Part shown: in pieces, positions 8,871 through 19,176 of the stretch | Layout of the letters: each line of letters begins with the position of its first letter | Position numbering within the stretch: the first letter of the stretch is position 1 | Origin: RPQJ01 sp041910015 | GTDB taxonomy: Bacteria > Pseudomonadota > Gammaproteobacteria > Steroidobacterales > Steroidobacteraceae | Direction: 5' to 3' | Assembly (NCBI GenBank): GCA_041910015.1 | Contig: JAYRRR010000133.1 | Span: 4,718-68,717 of the forward strand | Length of the DNA: 64,000 bases | Program-made: the position numbers and the translations under genes | The notes under the pieces: generated by a model | Told to the model about the DNA's origin: nothing | The model's input: only the letters and a program-made list of their open reading frames with translations | Databases searched by the model: none

Positions 8871-9308
8871 TCAGCGCCCGAGACCACGATCGGGCTCGGT
8901 GATGAAGCCGACCTTCTGGATGCCGGCGCGCTGGCACAGCACGATCACGCGGCCGATGTGCTCGTAGGCCGTGGCGCGATCGCCGCGGACGTGGATCTCC
9001 GGCTGGGGATCCGTGACCGCGACCGCCTTGATACGGTCGAGCAGCGCCTCCTGAGTGGGCACCAGCATCGTGTTCCAGTAGACGTTGCCTTCCTTGTCCA
9101 CCGCGATGTTGATGTTTTCGGGCTTGGTCTGCGTGGGGATGTTCGCCGCCTTCGGCAGTTCCACCTTCACCGACTGCGTGATCACCGGGATGGTGATCAG
9201 GAAGATGATGAGGAGCACCAGCATCACGTCCACGAGGGGCGTGACGTTGATCTCCGAAATCGCCTTGTCGTCCTCGCCCGGGTCGCCGCCCGTGATCGAC
9301 ATGCTCAT
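8871..9308 (-). CDS. exbD: ExbD-family biopolymer transport protein (first copy)
   Basis: A 145-residue ExbD with MSMSITGG at the start, the transmembrane helix INVTPLVDVMLVLLIIF containing the channel Asp, and a periplasmic domain ending in KVGFITEPDRGLGR. I chose the ATG at 9308, the first in-frame ATG after exbB; the frame is open farther up but overlaps exbB. It forms the proton channel with the ExbB encoded 32 bp upstream and passes the energy to TonB. A second exbD follows 36 bp downstream. Confidence 0.94.
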   Translation of the reverse strand: MSMSITGGDPGEDDKAISEINVTPLVDVMLVLLIIFLITIPVITQSVKVELPKAANIPTQTKPENINIAVDKEGNVYWNTMLVPTQEALLDRIKAVAVTDPQPEIHVRGDRATAYEHIGRVIVLCQRAGIQKVGFITEPDRGLGR

Positions 9309-9340
9309 GGTGTATTGCCTCCGGCCGCGGCCGAACCCGG

Positions 9341-10066
9341 TTACTTCTTCGGCGCGCCCGCGATGACCTTGGCACCGGCGCCTTCGACGCGCGAGCCGCT
9401 GACGATCACCTGCTCGAGATCGTTCGAGAAGAGCTTGACCTTCTCCATGATCTGCTTGTTGCGACCGAGCAGGAAGTTGTAGCCGAGCACGGCGGGGACC
9501 GCGACCGCGAGGCCGATCGCCGTCATGATGAGCGCCTCGCCGACGGGGCCCGCGACCTTGTCGATCGAGGCCTGACCGGCCACGCCGATCGCGACCAGCG
9601 CGTGGTAGATGCCCCACACCGTGCCGAACAGGCCGATGAACGGCGCGGTCGAACCGGTGGTCGCCAGGAACGGCAGCTGCGTCGAGAGCGCGTTGCCGAT
9701 GCGCGCGGTGGCGCGGGCGAGCACGTTGTCGATCCACTCGTGCAGCGGAACCTGCTGCGTCAGACGCTCGTCGTGGTGCTCGGCCGCGTCGATCGCCTCG
9801 GCCGCCATCACCTTGAAGATGTTGCCCTTGCCCGTGAGCTTGTTGACGCCGGTCTTGATGTTGTCGGCGGCCCAGAAGCTCTTCTCGGCCTCCGCGGCCT
9901 GCGACAGCAGGCGACGCTGCTCCCACCACTTGGTGAAGATGATGAACCAGGAATACGCGGACATCAGCACGAGGAGGACGAGCACGCCCTTCGCGACGAA
10001 GTCGCCCTGCGCCCAGAGGGCCTGGATTCCGTACGGGTTGTCGACGCTGACTGCTTCGGTGGCCAT
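9341..10066 (-). CDS. exbB: ExbB/TolQ/MotA-family proton channel protein
   Basis: A 241-residue inner-membrane protein with three hydrophobic helices (about residues 24-45, 140-165 and 180-200). The second and third carry the family signature GLFGTVWGIYHAL followed by GEALIMTAIGLAVAVPAVLGYN, which lines the proton path. It builds the pentameric ExbB channel that, with ExbD, powers TonB. Its place between tonB and exbD supports ExbB rather than TolQ; no tolR, tolA or tolB is nearby. Confidence 0.95.
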   Translation of the reverse strand: MATEAVSVDNPYGIQALWAQGDFVAKGVLVLLVLMSAYSWFIIFTKWWEQRRLLSQAAEAEKSFWAADNIKTGVNKLTGKGNIFKVMAAEAIDAAEHHDERLTQQVPLHEWIDNVLARATARIGNALSTQLPFLATTGSTAPFIGLFGTVWGIYHALVAIGVAGQASIDKVAGPVGEALIMTAIGLAVAVPAVLGYNFLLGRNKQIMEKVKLFSNDLEQVIVSGSRVEGAGAKVIAGAPKK

Positions 10067-10141
10067 TGAGGTCGGTTCCTGTGTCTTGTCTTGACTGATC
10101 TGGCGTTGCGGACGGTCTTGCGACCGGGGGTCAAACTGCGG

Positions 10142-10795
10142 TCAATCCGTGAGGCGGAACGTGACGGCGAACGTGTGCCACATGGCAACGGGCTTGCCGT
10201 CCTCCTTGCCGGGAACGAAGCGCCAGTTGCGCTGCACCTCCTTCACGGCCGCCTCGTCGAGCCGGTCGAAGCCGCTGGACTTGGCGATCTTGACCTCGCC
10301 CGCCCGGCCGGTTTCGAGCACGTAGACCTGCAGCACGACCGTGCCCGCCTCGCCGGCGCGACGCGAGGCCGGCGGATATTCGGGCTGCGTCGTGCGCGCG
10401 CCCTTGCCCTGCGTGGACGGCGGCGTCTTGACGACGGCGCGCTCGACGGGCTTCGGCGGCGGCGGCGCCTGCACGACCGGCCGCTCGCTCGTGACGTTGG
10501 AGATCGCCGTGGTCGGGCCGCTGTCGACGGCGAGGTCGATCGCCACCTCGGGCGGCGGGACGTAGGGCGGCGGCTGCTCGATGTCCGGCGGCGGCGGCGG
10601 CGGCTCCTTGTCGTCGTCCGGCAACTCCTCGATGATCTTCGTCTCGACGGGGCCCATCACCGTCTGGACCATCTTCGCGCCGAGCCCGGACGCAAGCACC
10701 CAGAAGAACAGGACGTGGATGATGACGACGAGCACGAAAGCAAGCGTTCGCTTGCTGTTTTTCGCCGGATCGTCAATCGAGTAACTGTAGGCCAC
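10142..10795 (-). CDS. tonB: TonB energy-transducing protein
   Basis: TonB spans the inner membrane and periplasm and pulls on TonB-dependent receptors. The 217-residue protein has an N-terminal membrane helix (RTLAFVLVVIIHVLFFWVLASG) that keeps the His needed for ExbBD coupling, then an acidic and proline-rich stretch with PPPPPP and PPPP blocks, and a C-terminal TonB domain (QPEYPPASRRAGEAGTVVL, then RNWRFVPGKEDGKPV). The start is a GTG with GGAGG close upstream. It is the first gene of tonB-exbB-exbD-exbD. A plausible sigma-70 promoter lies 56-84 bp upstream. No clear Fur box was seen. Confidence 0.94.
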   Translation of the reverse strand: MAYSYSIDDPAKNSKRTLAFVLVVIIHVLFFWVLASGLGAKMVQTVMGPVETKIIEELPDDDKEPPPPPPDIEQPPPYVPPPEVAIDLAVDSGPTTAISNVTSERPVVQAPPPPKPVERAVVKTPPSTQGKGARTTQPEYPPASRRAGEAGTVVLQVYVLETGRAGEVKIAKSSGFDRLDEAAVKEVQRNWRFVPGKEDGKPVAMWHTFAVTFRLTD

Positions 10796-11189
10796 TTATC
10801 CTCCACATTCGGTGGGCACACGAGTAGGCTGCAGCCCGGTCGGGTGACCGACACTACAAGAGCCTTTCCACCCTCGCAAGCCCAGACTTGAATCCGCGCA
10901 AGCCCCCGAAGTCGCGCTCGTCCGTCGGTTCCATTGTCACGGGTCTGGTGTGCCGCGCCGCACTGGTTTGACGCAGTGCATCAAGCGATGCGCCCGTGGA
11001 CGACCGGCCTGCCGGTCATCTACCGATCTGTCAGCGGGCGCGACTTTACCCACGCGTCAACGCCAAGACAATAGTCGGAATGGACTTCGACGCTGCTGCC
11101 GTGCGTCCGGTCGACCGTCACCGGGCGCGCGACTCGATGCCGGAAGCGCGGCGAGCCGCAGGCGCGTCCACACCCTGCCAAGGCGATGT
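10796..11189. other. 394-bp intergenic region between ilvD and tonB
   Basis: Both flanking genes are on the minus strand. Apart from the candidate tonB promoter I see only a short perfect palindrome (GACCGG, loop CCTG, CCGGTC at 11002-11017) without a T-run. No coding frame here looks real and no recognised riboswitch was found. Confidence 0.5.
10851..10879 (-). promoter_or_regulatory. candidate sigma-70 promoter of tonB
   Basis: On the minus strand, TTGCGA and TAGTGT are separated by 17 bases, which would start transcription near 10844, about 50 bases before the tonB GTG. The -35 element matches consensus at four of six positions and the -10 at three or four. It is positional evidence only. 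Confidence 0.35.
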
Positions 11190-12881
11190 TCATGACGCCG
11201 CACTGCGGTCCGTGACGGCGCCGAGCGACGCGCTGCTCACCTGCTGTGCATACTTCGCGAGCACGCCCCGCGTCGCGTAGGGCGGCCGTGGCTGCCAGTC
11301 TGCACGCCGGCGCACCAGCTCGGCCGTAGCGACGTCCAGCGTGATCGTCCGCGTCGTGGCGTCGATGCGGATCAGGTCGCCATCGCGCACCAGTGCGATC
11401 GGCCCGCCGAGCGCGGCCTCGGGTGAGACGTGACCCACGACGAAGCCATGGCTGCCGCCGGAGAAGCGCCCGTCGGTCAGGAAGGCGACCTTGTCGCCGA
11501 GTCCCTTGCCCATGATCGCGGCGGTCGGGCTCAGCATCTCGCGCATGCCCGGGCCGCCGCGGGGTCCCTCGTAGCGGACGATGATCACGTCGCCGGCCAC
11601 GACCTGGCCGTCGAGGATCGCCTGCAGCGTCGCCTCCTCGCCGTCGAACACGCGCGCGCGGCCGGTGAAGCTCAGGCCTTCCTTGCCGCTGATCTTCGCC
11701 ACGGCACCGTCGGGCGCGAGATTGCCGTAGAGCACGACCAGGTGGCTGTCGGCCTTGATCGGGTGGGTGAGCGGTCGCACGATCGCCTGCCCCGCCGGGT
11801 AGGGCTTCACCTTTGCCAGGTTCTGACGCAGCGTCTTGCCCGTCACGGTGAGGCAGTCGCCGTGCAGCAGGCCCGCGTCGAGCAGCGACTTCATCAGCGG
11901 CTGGATGCCGCCGATGCGCACCAGGTCCGACATCGAATAACGCCCGCTCGGGCGCAGGTCCGCGAGCACGGGCACGCGCGCGCCGATGCGCGTGAAGTCA
12001 TCGAGTTCGAGCGGGACGCCCGCGGCATGGGCGATCGCGAGCAGGTGCAGCACCGCGTTGGTCGAACCACCGAGCGTGATCACCACGGTGATGGCATTCT
12101 CGAAAGCTTCGCGCGTCAGGATCATCGAGGGCCGGATGCCCTGCTTGATCAGGTTGACGACAGCGCGCCCTGCCCGTTCCGCGTCGGCGCGTTTGGTCTT
12201 CGAGACGGCTTCCTGCGCCGAACTGTTGGCGAGGCTCATGCCGAGCGCCTCGATCGCGGAGGCCATCGTGTTGGCGGTGTACATGCCCCCGCAACTGCCG
12301 GCGCCCGGGATGGCCGTGCGCTCCACCTCGCGCAGCTCGCGGTCGTCGATCGCGCCGGTCGCGTGTGCGCCCACCGCCTCGAACACCGAGACGACGTCGC
12401 GGTGCTTCTCGCCAGGGCGGATCGTACCGCCGTAGACGAAGACCGCCGGGCGGTCGAGACGCGCGATCGCCATCATGCAACCCGGCATGTTCTTGTCACA
12501 GCCGCCGATGGCGACCAGGCCGTCGAAGCCCTGGGCACCGGCCACGGTCTCGATCGAGTCGGCGATGACTTCGCGCGAGACGAGCGAGTAGCGCATGCCC
12601 GGCGTGCCCATGGAAATGCCGTCCGACACGGTGATGGTGCCGAAGACCGTGCTCTTGCCACCGGCGGCGTCGGCGCCGCTGGCCGCCTTCGCGGCCAGCT
12701 TGTCGATGTGCATGTTGCAGGGGGTCAGGTTGCTCCAGGTCGAGGCGATGCCGACCTGCGGCCGCCGGAAGTCACGGTCGGTGTAGCCCACCGCGCGCAG
12801 CATGGCCCGGCTGGCGGTCTGTTTCACACCGTCGAACACGAGCTTGGAATAGGGACGAACGTCGACTTTGCGGCGGGTCAT
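11190..12881 (-). CDS. ilvD: dihydroxy-acid dehydratase
   Basis: IlvD makes 2-keto acids from dihydroxy acids in the third step of valine and isoleucine synthesis, using an iron-sulfur cluster. The 563-residue protein is full length. Cluster-binding Cys lie in TPCNMH, GGCDKNMPGCMM and GAGSCGGMYTAN; the C-terminal GRFSGGSHGFVVGHVSPEA segment is the second family signature. It is separated from the ilvC-leu operon by the aminopeptidase gene and is transcribed away from it, so it is not under the same leader. Confidence 0.98.
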   Translation of the reverse strand: MTRRKVDVRPYSKLVFDGVKQTASRAMLRAVGYTDRDFRRPQVGIASTWSNLTPCNMHIDKLAAKAASGADAAGGKSTVFGTITVSDGISMGTPGMRYSLVSREVIADSIETVAGAQGFDGLVAIGGCDKNMPGCMMAIARLDRPAVFVYGGTIRPGEKHRDVVSVFEAVGAHATGAIDDRELREVERTAIPGAGSCGGMYTANTMASAIEALGMSLANSSAQEAVSKTKRADAERAGRAVVNLIKQGIRPSMILTREAFENAITVVITLGGSTNAVLHLLAIAHAAGVPLELDDFTRIGARVPVLADLRPSGRYSMSDLVRIGGIQPLMKSLLDAGLLHGDCLTVTGKTLRQNLAKVKPYPAGQAIVRPLTHPIKADSHLVVLYGNLAPDGAVAKISGKEGLSFTGRARVFDGEEATLQAILDGQVVAGDVIIVRYEGPRGGPGMREMLSPTAAIMGKGLGDKVAFLTDGRFSGGSHGFVVGHVSPEAALGGPIALVRDGDLIRIDATTRTITLDVATAELVRRRADWQPRPPYATRGVLAKYAQQVSSASLGAVTDRSAAS

Positions 12882-12951
12882 CGGCGGGCTCCGGGCGCGG
12901 ACGCAGTGGCTGCGGGTCAGCCTGCTATTGTGCGACCTCGCGCGGCGCGGG

Positions 12952-13173
12952 TCACGCCGGCGTAACGGTCACGAGCCTGCGCCGCAGCTGCTCGAACCGG
13001 CGGGCACCCGTGACCACGAGCGCGAGGGGGATCAGCCGCACCAGCACGGCAGCCACCAGCCGCACGACCGGGACGCGGGTGGCGCGACCGTGCCGTGCGC
13101 AAGACGCGAGCGCGCCCGCGAGACCGCAGAGACAGCCGGCGACGATGGCGAGGCGCTCGAATCCCAGATCCAT
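12952..13173 (-). CDS. hypothetical small membrane protein (73 residues)
   Basis: A short frame 29 bp after the aminopeptidase stop and 70 bp before ilvD, on their strand. The predicted product (MDLGFERLAIVAGCLCG...) has two hydrophobic helices (about residues 7-25 and 36-55) split by a basic loop and ends in an Arg-rich tail. I do not recognise the family. There is no good Shine-Dalgarno, so translation would depend on readthrough from the aminopeptidase gene. It may be a real small gene or a chance frame in GC-rich DNA. Confidence 0.4.
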   Translation of the reverse strand: MDLGFERLAIVAGCLCGLAGALASCARHGRATRVPVVRLVAAVLVRLIPLALVVTGARRFEQLRRRLVTVTPA

Positions 13174-13202
13174 GGCCGGTCCGGTCGGGCGGCTGCGCCG
13201 GC

Positions 13203-14624
13203 TCAGCCGTAGCGCTCGGTCAGCAGCGCAAACAGCGCACGCACGGCTTGCGGCTCCGCACCCACCGGCCGGCCCGGCCGCTCCCTGGGGTTCCACGCGA
13301 ACAGGTCCACGTGCATCCAGTCCGTCGTCAGGGTGACGAAGCGCTGCAGGAACAGCGCGCCGATGATCGCGCCGGCGAACGTCGAGGCGGAGACGTTGTT
13401 GACGTCGGCCACCTTGCTCGCGATGTCGTCCTCGTACCCGGCCCACAGCGGCATCTGCCACAACGGGTCGGCGACGCGCCGTCCGTGACCCAGCAGCGCT
13501 TCCACCGTTGCCGGCCGCTTGCCGAACAGCGCGGGCAGTTCCGGCCCGAGGGCCACGCGGGCCGCGCCGGTCAGCGTCGCCAGGTCGACCAGCAGGTCGG
13601 GTGCTTCCTCATCCGCGAGCGCCAGCGCGTCGCACAGGATCAGCCGGCCCTCCGCATCGGTGTTGCCGACCTCGACGGTCAGGCCCTTGCGCGTCCGGAT
13701 GACGTCGCCCGGACGATAGGCGTTGCCGGATACCGCGTTCTCGACGGCCGGGATCAGCACCCGCAGACGCACGGGCAGTCCGGACTCCATGACCAGCCGC
13801 GACAACGCGAGCGCGCACGCCGCGCCACCCATGTCCTTCTTCATCAGGGCCATGCCGGTCGCCGGCTTGAGGTCGAGCCCGCCCGTGTCGAAGCACACAC
13901 CCTTGCCGATCAGCGTGAGCTTCGGCCGGGATGGGTCGCCCCAGCGCAGATCGAGCAGTCGCGGCGCCACCGCCGACGCCTGTCCGACCGCGTGGATCGC
14001 CGGAAAGCCGGTCCGCAGTGCCTCACCGGAGACTTCCTCGATGCTCGCGCCACACGTCTGGGCGAGGCGCCTTGCCTCCTCCGCGAGCCGGGCGGGGTTC
14101 ATGTCGGCCGCGGGCGTATTCACGAGGTCGCGCGCCCAGGCGGTCGCCGCGGCGATGCGCAGCATCGGCACCAGGCTGGCGCCGGCCGGCGCCAGCAGAC
14201 GCGGCCGCGCGTCGCCCGGCCGGGCGGTCGCGGCGCTCTTGTAGGATTCGAACCGGTAGCTGCCGTACGCCCAGCCGAGCACTACAGTGGCGGCCGCCTC
14301 GGGCGCCAGCGCCTGACCGGCGAGGCGCCAGCGCGTCCCGGCGGGCAGGCGCTCGGGCAACCCGGCGACGTGCCACGGTTCCAGCGAGTCGAACGAGCCC
14401 GGTGAACCGAGTCCAAGCACGGCGCCGCGGATCGTGCCGCCCGGCCCCGGCAACAGCGCCAGATGCTGTCTTTCCGCCTTGAAACCGGTGGCACCGAGCC
14501 AGACCCGTACGGCCACGTCCTGGCCGGCGAGCCACTCCTCCAGCGCCGGCTGGCCCACGAGCCAGAGATCACACGGCGCGGGGCCGGCAGCATCCGTCGA
14601 GTCGATCAGGAAATCCGTCGTCAT
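13203..14624 (-). CDS. M17 leucyl aminopeptidase family protein
   Basis: A metallopeptidase that releases N-terminal residues from peptides in the cytoplasm. The 473-residue protein has the family signature NTDAEGRLILCDAL and the metal/active-site Lys segments KGVCFDTGGLDLK and MALMKKDMGG. The N-terminal domain is divergent from PepA, resembling the shorter xanthomonad-type M17 enzymes. I chose the ATG at 14624 because AAGGG lies 9 bases upstream and the frame above it is only ten residues long. It is divergent from the ilvC leader. Confidence 0.92.
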   Translation of the reverse strand: MTTDFLIDSTDAAGPAPCDLWLVGQPALEEWLAGQDVAVRVWLGATGFKAERQHLALLPGPGGTIRGAVLGLGSPGSFDSLEPWHVAGLPERLPAGTRWRLAGQALAPEAAATVVLGWAYGSYRFESYKSAATARPGDARPRLLAPAGASLVPMLRIAAATAWARDLVNTPAADMNPARLAEEARRLAQTCGASIEEVSGEALRTGFPAIHAVGQASAVAPRLLDLRWGDPSRPKLTLIGKGVCFDTGGLDLKPATGMALMKKDMGGAACALALSRLVMESGLPVRLRVLIPAVENAVSGNAYRPGDVIRTRKGLTVEVGNTDAEGRLILCDALALADEEAPDLLVDLATLTGAARVALGPELPALFGKRPATVEALLGHGRRVADPLWQMPLWAGYEDDIASKVADVNNVSASTFAGAIIGALFLQRFVTLTTDWMHVDLFAWNPRERPGRPVGAEPQAVRALFALLTERYG

Positions 14625-14792
14625 CGTTGGCCCTTGCGCCCCGCCGATGCACAAGCTTAGCGCGATGCCATGATGACCGATTCCGGTCGACTCTGGCCCG
14701 GCCGTGCGAACCGTCGATGATGCCCGCGACGAAGGGCGGTCGTGGCCGGCCGCTTCCGTGTCGTCGTCCTCGCGACGCCTCTTGCATTGCGG

Positions 14793-14822
14793 TTGACAAT
14801 GGTTGCGCCGCTGTGCTGCTAT
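14793..14822 (+). promoter_or_regulatory. predicted promoter of the ilvC-leuACDB leader RNA
   Basis: A perfect -35 hexamer TTGACA (14793-14798) is followed after 18 bases by TGCTAT, a weak -10. Transcription would start near 14829, some 30 bases before the predicted leader peptide. The location matches the attenuator that follows. Confidence 0.5.
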
Positions 14823-14857
14823 GCGTCATCTCTATTGCTGTCAGATGCAGGCGCAGG

Positions 14858-14983
14858 GTGAAGTCGTCCGTCGACACTTCCAGCTTCCCAGCCAGCGGCA
14901 CCACGGCTCCGTCGCGGCTGGTCGGTCTGCTGCTTGCGTCCCTTGCCCTGCTTCCCCTGCGGAGGTGCGGGGCTCCGGGCTGA
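14858..14983 (+). CDS. predicted leucine-rich leader peptide of the ilv-leu operon
   Basis: A 41-codon frame (GTG start, TGA stop) with eight Leu and one Val codons within 14 codons at 14918-14959, encoding LVGLLLASLALLPL. The stop lies 32 bp before the terminator-like hairpin. The Leu cluster sits just upstream of the antiterminator strand (14965-14976), where a stalled ribosome would leave that strand free while a ribosome at the stop codon would cover it. This is the geometry of classical amino-acid attenuation. The exact start is uncertain: the GTG has only a weak Shine-Dalgarno. The role is inferred from layout. Confidence 0.65.
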   Translation: MKSSVDTSSFPASGTTAPSRLVGLLLASLALLPLRRCGAPG

Positions 14984-15053
14984 GAGCGCAAAGAGAGGCG
15001 CAATTGGACACCAGGAACCCCGCACGGCACCGGCCGGCGCGGGGTTCTTCGTT
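14965..15053 (+). promoter_or_regulatory. transcription attenuator (antiterminator/terminator) before ilvC
   Basis: The terminator has a 9-bp stem, GAACCCCGC (15015-15023) with GCGGGGTTC (15039-15047), capped by an inner CGGC/GCCG stem and followed by TTCGTTT. The 5' arm can instead pair with an upstream strand: GTGCGGGGCTCC (14965-14976) is complementary to GGAACCCCGCAC (15014-15025) at 11 of 12 positions. The two structures exclude each other. Together with the Leu-rich leader peptide ending at 14983, this predicts that leucine shortage favours readthrough into ilvC. Confidence 0.75.
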
Positions 15054-15114
15054 TGAGGCTGCTGGATTTCGCTTTTCGACAGACCGAACCACTGAATAGC
15101 TGGAGATTGCACAG

Positions 15115-16101
15115 ATGCGCGCGTATTCGAAGAAAGACGTCGACAAGAAGGCCCTCAAGGGAGCGAGGATTGCCGTCGTCGGCTATGGCAGCCAGGGTCG
15201 CGCGCACGCGTTGAACCTGAAGGACTCCGGCTACGACGTCGTCGTCGGCGTCCGCAAGGGCGACAGCTGGAAGCAGGCGAAGAAGGACGGGCTCGCCGTC
15301 AGCACGCCCGCCGAGGCCGTCAAGGGCGCCGCGCTGGTCGCACTGCTCACGCCCGACACGACGCAGGCCGAGAATTACAAGGAGATCCTGCCGAACCTGG
15401 CGCAGGGCGCGACGCTGCTCTTCGCCCACGGCTTCAACATCCACTTCGGCCAGATCAAGCCGCGCAAGGATCTCGACGTCGTACTGATCGCACCAAAGGG
15501 CCCGGGTGGCCTCGTGCGGCGCCAGTTCCAGGAAGGCCGCGGCGTGCCCTGTCTGATCGCCGTCGCGCAGGACGCCTCGGGCAAGGCCCGGGCCAGGGCG
15601 CTCGCCTACGCGGACGGCATCGGCGGCACGCGTGCCGGCGTCATCGAGACCACGTTCAAGGAAGAGACCGAGACGGATCTCTTCGGCGAGCAGGCCGTGC
15701 TCTGCGGCGGCGCCACGGAACTCGTGGTCAAGGGCTACGAGACGCTGGTCGAAGCCGGCTACCAGCCCGAGGTCGCCTATTACGAATGCCTGCACGAGCT
15801 GAAGCTCATCGTCGACCTGCTGCACGAGGGCGGGCTCGCGAAGATGCACAAGTACATCTCCCACACCGCCAAGTGGGGCGACCTCACGCGCGGCCCGCGC
15901 GTCGTCAACAAGGCGACCAAGAAAGAGATGAAGAAGATCCTCGGCGAGATCCAGGACGGCAGCTTCGCGCGCGTCTGGATCCGCGAGAACAAGACCGGCC
16001 GCCGGAAGTACGAGGCGCTCATGAAGCAGGACCTCGCGCACCCGATCGAGAAGGTCGGCGCGCAGCTTCGCGCGCGCATGCCCTGGCTGAACCAGGGTTG
16101 A
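15115..16101 (+). CDS. ilvC: ketol-acid reductoisomerase (class I)
   Basis: IlvC isomerises and reduces acetolactate or acetohydroxybutyrate, the second common step of branched-chain amino-acid synthesis, with NADPH and magnesium. The 328-residue length is that of class I enzymes. The Rossmann motif VVGYGSQGRAHALNL, the IAPKGPGGLVRRQF stretch and the magnesium-site Glu residues (ETDLFGEQ, YYECLHELKLIVDL) are all present. GGAG lies 10-13 bases before the ATG. It is the first gene behind the attenuator; leuA follows 43 bp later. No ilvB/ilvN is present between them or elsewhere in the window. Confidence 0.98.
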   Translation: MRAYSKKDVDKKALKGARIAVVGYGSQGRAHALNLKDSGYDVVVGVRKGDSWKQAKKDGLAVSTPAEAVKGAALVALLTPDTTQAENYKEILPNLAQGATLLFAHGFNIHFGQIKPRKDLDVVLIAPKGPGGLVRRQFQEGRGVPCLIAVAQDASGKARARALAYADGIGGTRAGVIETTFKEETETDLFGEQAVLCGGATELVVKGYETLVEAGYQPEVAYYECLHELKLIVDLLHEGGLAKMHKYISHTAKWGDLTRGPRVVNKATKKEMKKILGEIQDGSFARVWIRENKTGRRKYEALMKQDLAHPIEKVGAQLRARMPWLNQG

Positions 16102-16144
16102 GGACCGCGCCGCACTCCACTCCCGACACCGCACGGTGAAGAAC

Positions 16145-17707
<1,563 letters not shown>

Positions 17708-17740
17708 GGCCGCGCGGCGAGCACCGCCATCGGAGTCCGA

Positions 17741-19147
17741 ATGTCCACCAGGAAGAGCCTGTTCGAGAAGGTCTGGGAGCGGCACGTCGTCGTGCCCGAA
17801 ACTGCCGAGACGCCCGCCGTCCTCTACGTCGACCTGCATCTCGTCCACGAGGTGACCTCGCCGCAGGCCTTCGACGTGCTGCGCAGCCGCGGCCTGAAGG
17901 TGCGTCGTCTCGACCGCACGCTCGCGACCATGGACCACTCGACGCCGACCGACACGGCGCAGGTCTTCGGCGGCCTGCCGATCCGGCTCGAGTCGGCCGC
18001 GAAGCAGGTGCACCAGCTCGAGATGAACTGCGCCGAGTTCGGCGTGAACCTGCTCGGCCTGCGTGACGACCGCCGCGGCATTGTGCACGTGATCGGTCCC
18101 GAGCTCGGTGCCACGCAGCCCGGCAAGACGATCGTCTGCGGCGACAGCCACACCAGCACGCACGGGGCATTCGGCGCCCTCGCCTTCGGCATCGGCACGA
18201 CCGAGGTCGGCTACGTGCTCGCCACGCAATGCCTGCTGCAACGCCAGCCGAAGTCCCTCGCCATCGACGTCGCGGGCCGCCTGCCGGCCGGTGTCACGGC
18301 CAAGGACCTCGTGCTCGCGATCATCGGCCGGATCGGCGTCAACGGCGGCACCGGCCACGTCATCGAATACCGCGGTCCCGCGATCGAGGCGCTGTCGATG
18401 GACGAGCGCATGACGGTCTGCAACATGTCGATCGAGGCCGGCGCGCGCGCCGGCATGATCGCGCCGGACGCGACCACGTTCGACTATCTGCAGGGTCGTC
18501 CGTACGCGCCGCAGGGCGACGCCTGGGAGGCCGCCGTGGCCGACTGGGCCACGCTGCGCTCCGACGACGGCGCGACCTATGACGAACGCGTGGCCATCGA
18601 CACGGGCGCGCTCGAGCCGATGATCACCTTCGGCACGAACCCCGGCATGGTGACCAACATCGGTGGCGTCGTGCCGGACCGGCCCGGCGACACCGTGTTC
18701 GCACGCTCGCTCGCCTACATGGGCCTGCAACCCGGCGACAGGCTGGTCGACAAGTCCGTGCAGGTCGTCTTCATCGGCAGTTGCACCAACGGCCGGCTGT
18801 CCGACCTCGAGGCGGCTGCCGGGGTCCTGCGCGGTCGCAAGGTGGCCCGCGGCGTGCGCGTGCTGGTTGTGCCCGGCTCGCAGCAGGTCAAGCGGCAGGC
18901 CGAGGAACGCGGCCTCGCGCAGGTGTTCCTGGATGCCGGCGCCGAATGGCGCGAGTCCGGCTGCTCGATGTGCCTCGGCATGAACGGTGACCTCGTCGAC
19001 GCCGGTCAGTACTGCGTGAGCACCAGCAACCGCAACTTCGAGGGCCGGCAGGGCATCGGCGCACGCACGCTGCTCGCAAGCCCCGCCGCCGCCGCCGCGG
19101 CCGCGATCCGCGGCCACGTGACGGACCCGCGCGAATTCCTCGGCTGA
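17741..19147 (+). CDS. leuC: 3-isopropylmalate dehydratase large subunit
   Basis: LeuC carries the [4Fe-4S] cluster of isopropylmalate isomerase and works as a heterodimer with LeuD. The 468-residue length is standard. Cluster-ligating Cys are in GSCTNGR and in SGCSMCLGMN; VCGDSHTSTHGAFGALAFGIG is the aconitase-family signature. CGGAG stands 8 bases before the ATG. It lies 33 bp after leuA and 29 bp before leuD, consistent with a single transcript. Confidence 0.98.
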   Translation: MSTRKSLFEKVWERHVVVPETAETPAVLYVDLHLVHEVTSPQAFDVLRSRGLKVRRLDRTLATMDHSTPTDTAQVFGGLPIRLESAAKQVHQLEMNCAEFGVNLLGLRDDRRGIVHVIGPELGATQPGKTIVCGDSHTSTHGAFGALAFGIGTTEVGYVLATQCLLQRQPKSLAIDVAGRLPAGVTAKDLVLAIIGRIGVNGGTGHVIEYRGPAIEALSMDERMTVCNMSIEAGARAGMIAPDATTFDYLQGRPYAPQGDAWEAAVADWATLRSDDGATYDERVAIDTGALEPMITFGTNPGMVTNIGGVVPDRPGDTVFARSLAYMGLQPGDRLVDKSVQVVFIGSCTNGRLSDLEAAAGVLRGRKVARGVRVLVVPGSQQVKRQAEERGLAQVFLDAGAEWRESGCSMCLGMNGDLVDAGQYCVSTSNRNFEGRQGIGARTLLASPAAAAAAAIRGHVTDPREFLG

Positions 19148-19176
19148 CCGCGCCCGCGACAACCAGAACCCACCCC

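Noticed and set aside
11002..11017. Short palindrome in the ilvD-tonB gap as an operator or terminator
   Set aside because: A 6-bp stem without a T-run and far from both promoters; expected by chance in GC-rich DNA.
14799..14861. 20-codon frame with Leu-Leu-Leu upstream of ilvC as the leader peptide
   Set aside because: Its ATG lies between the predicted -35 and -10 elements, before the likely transcript start, and it is too far from the terminator to control it. The GTG frame at 14858-14983 fits better.
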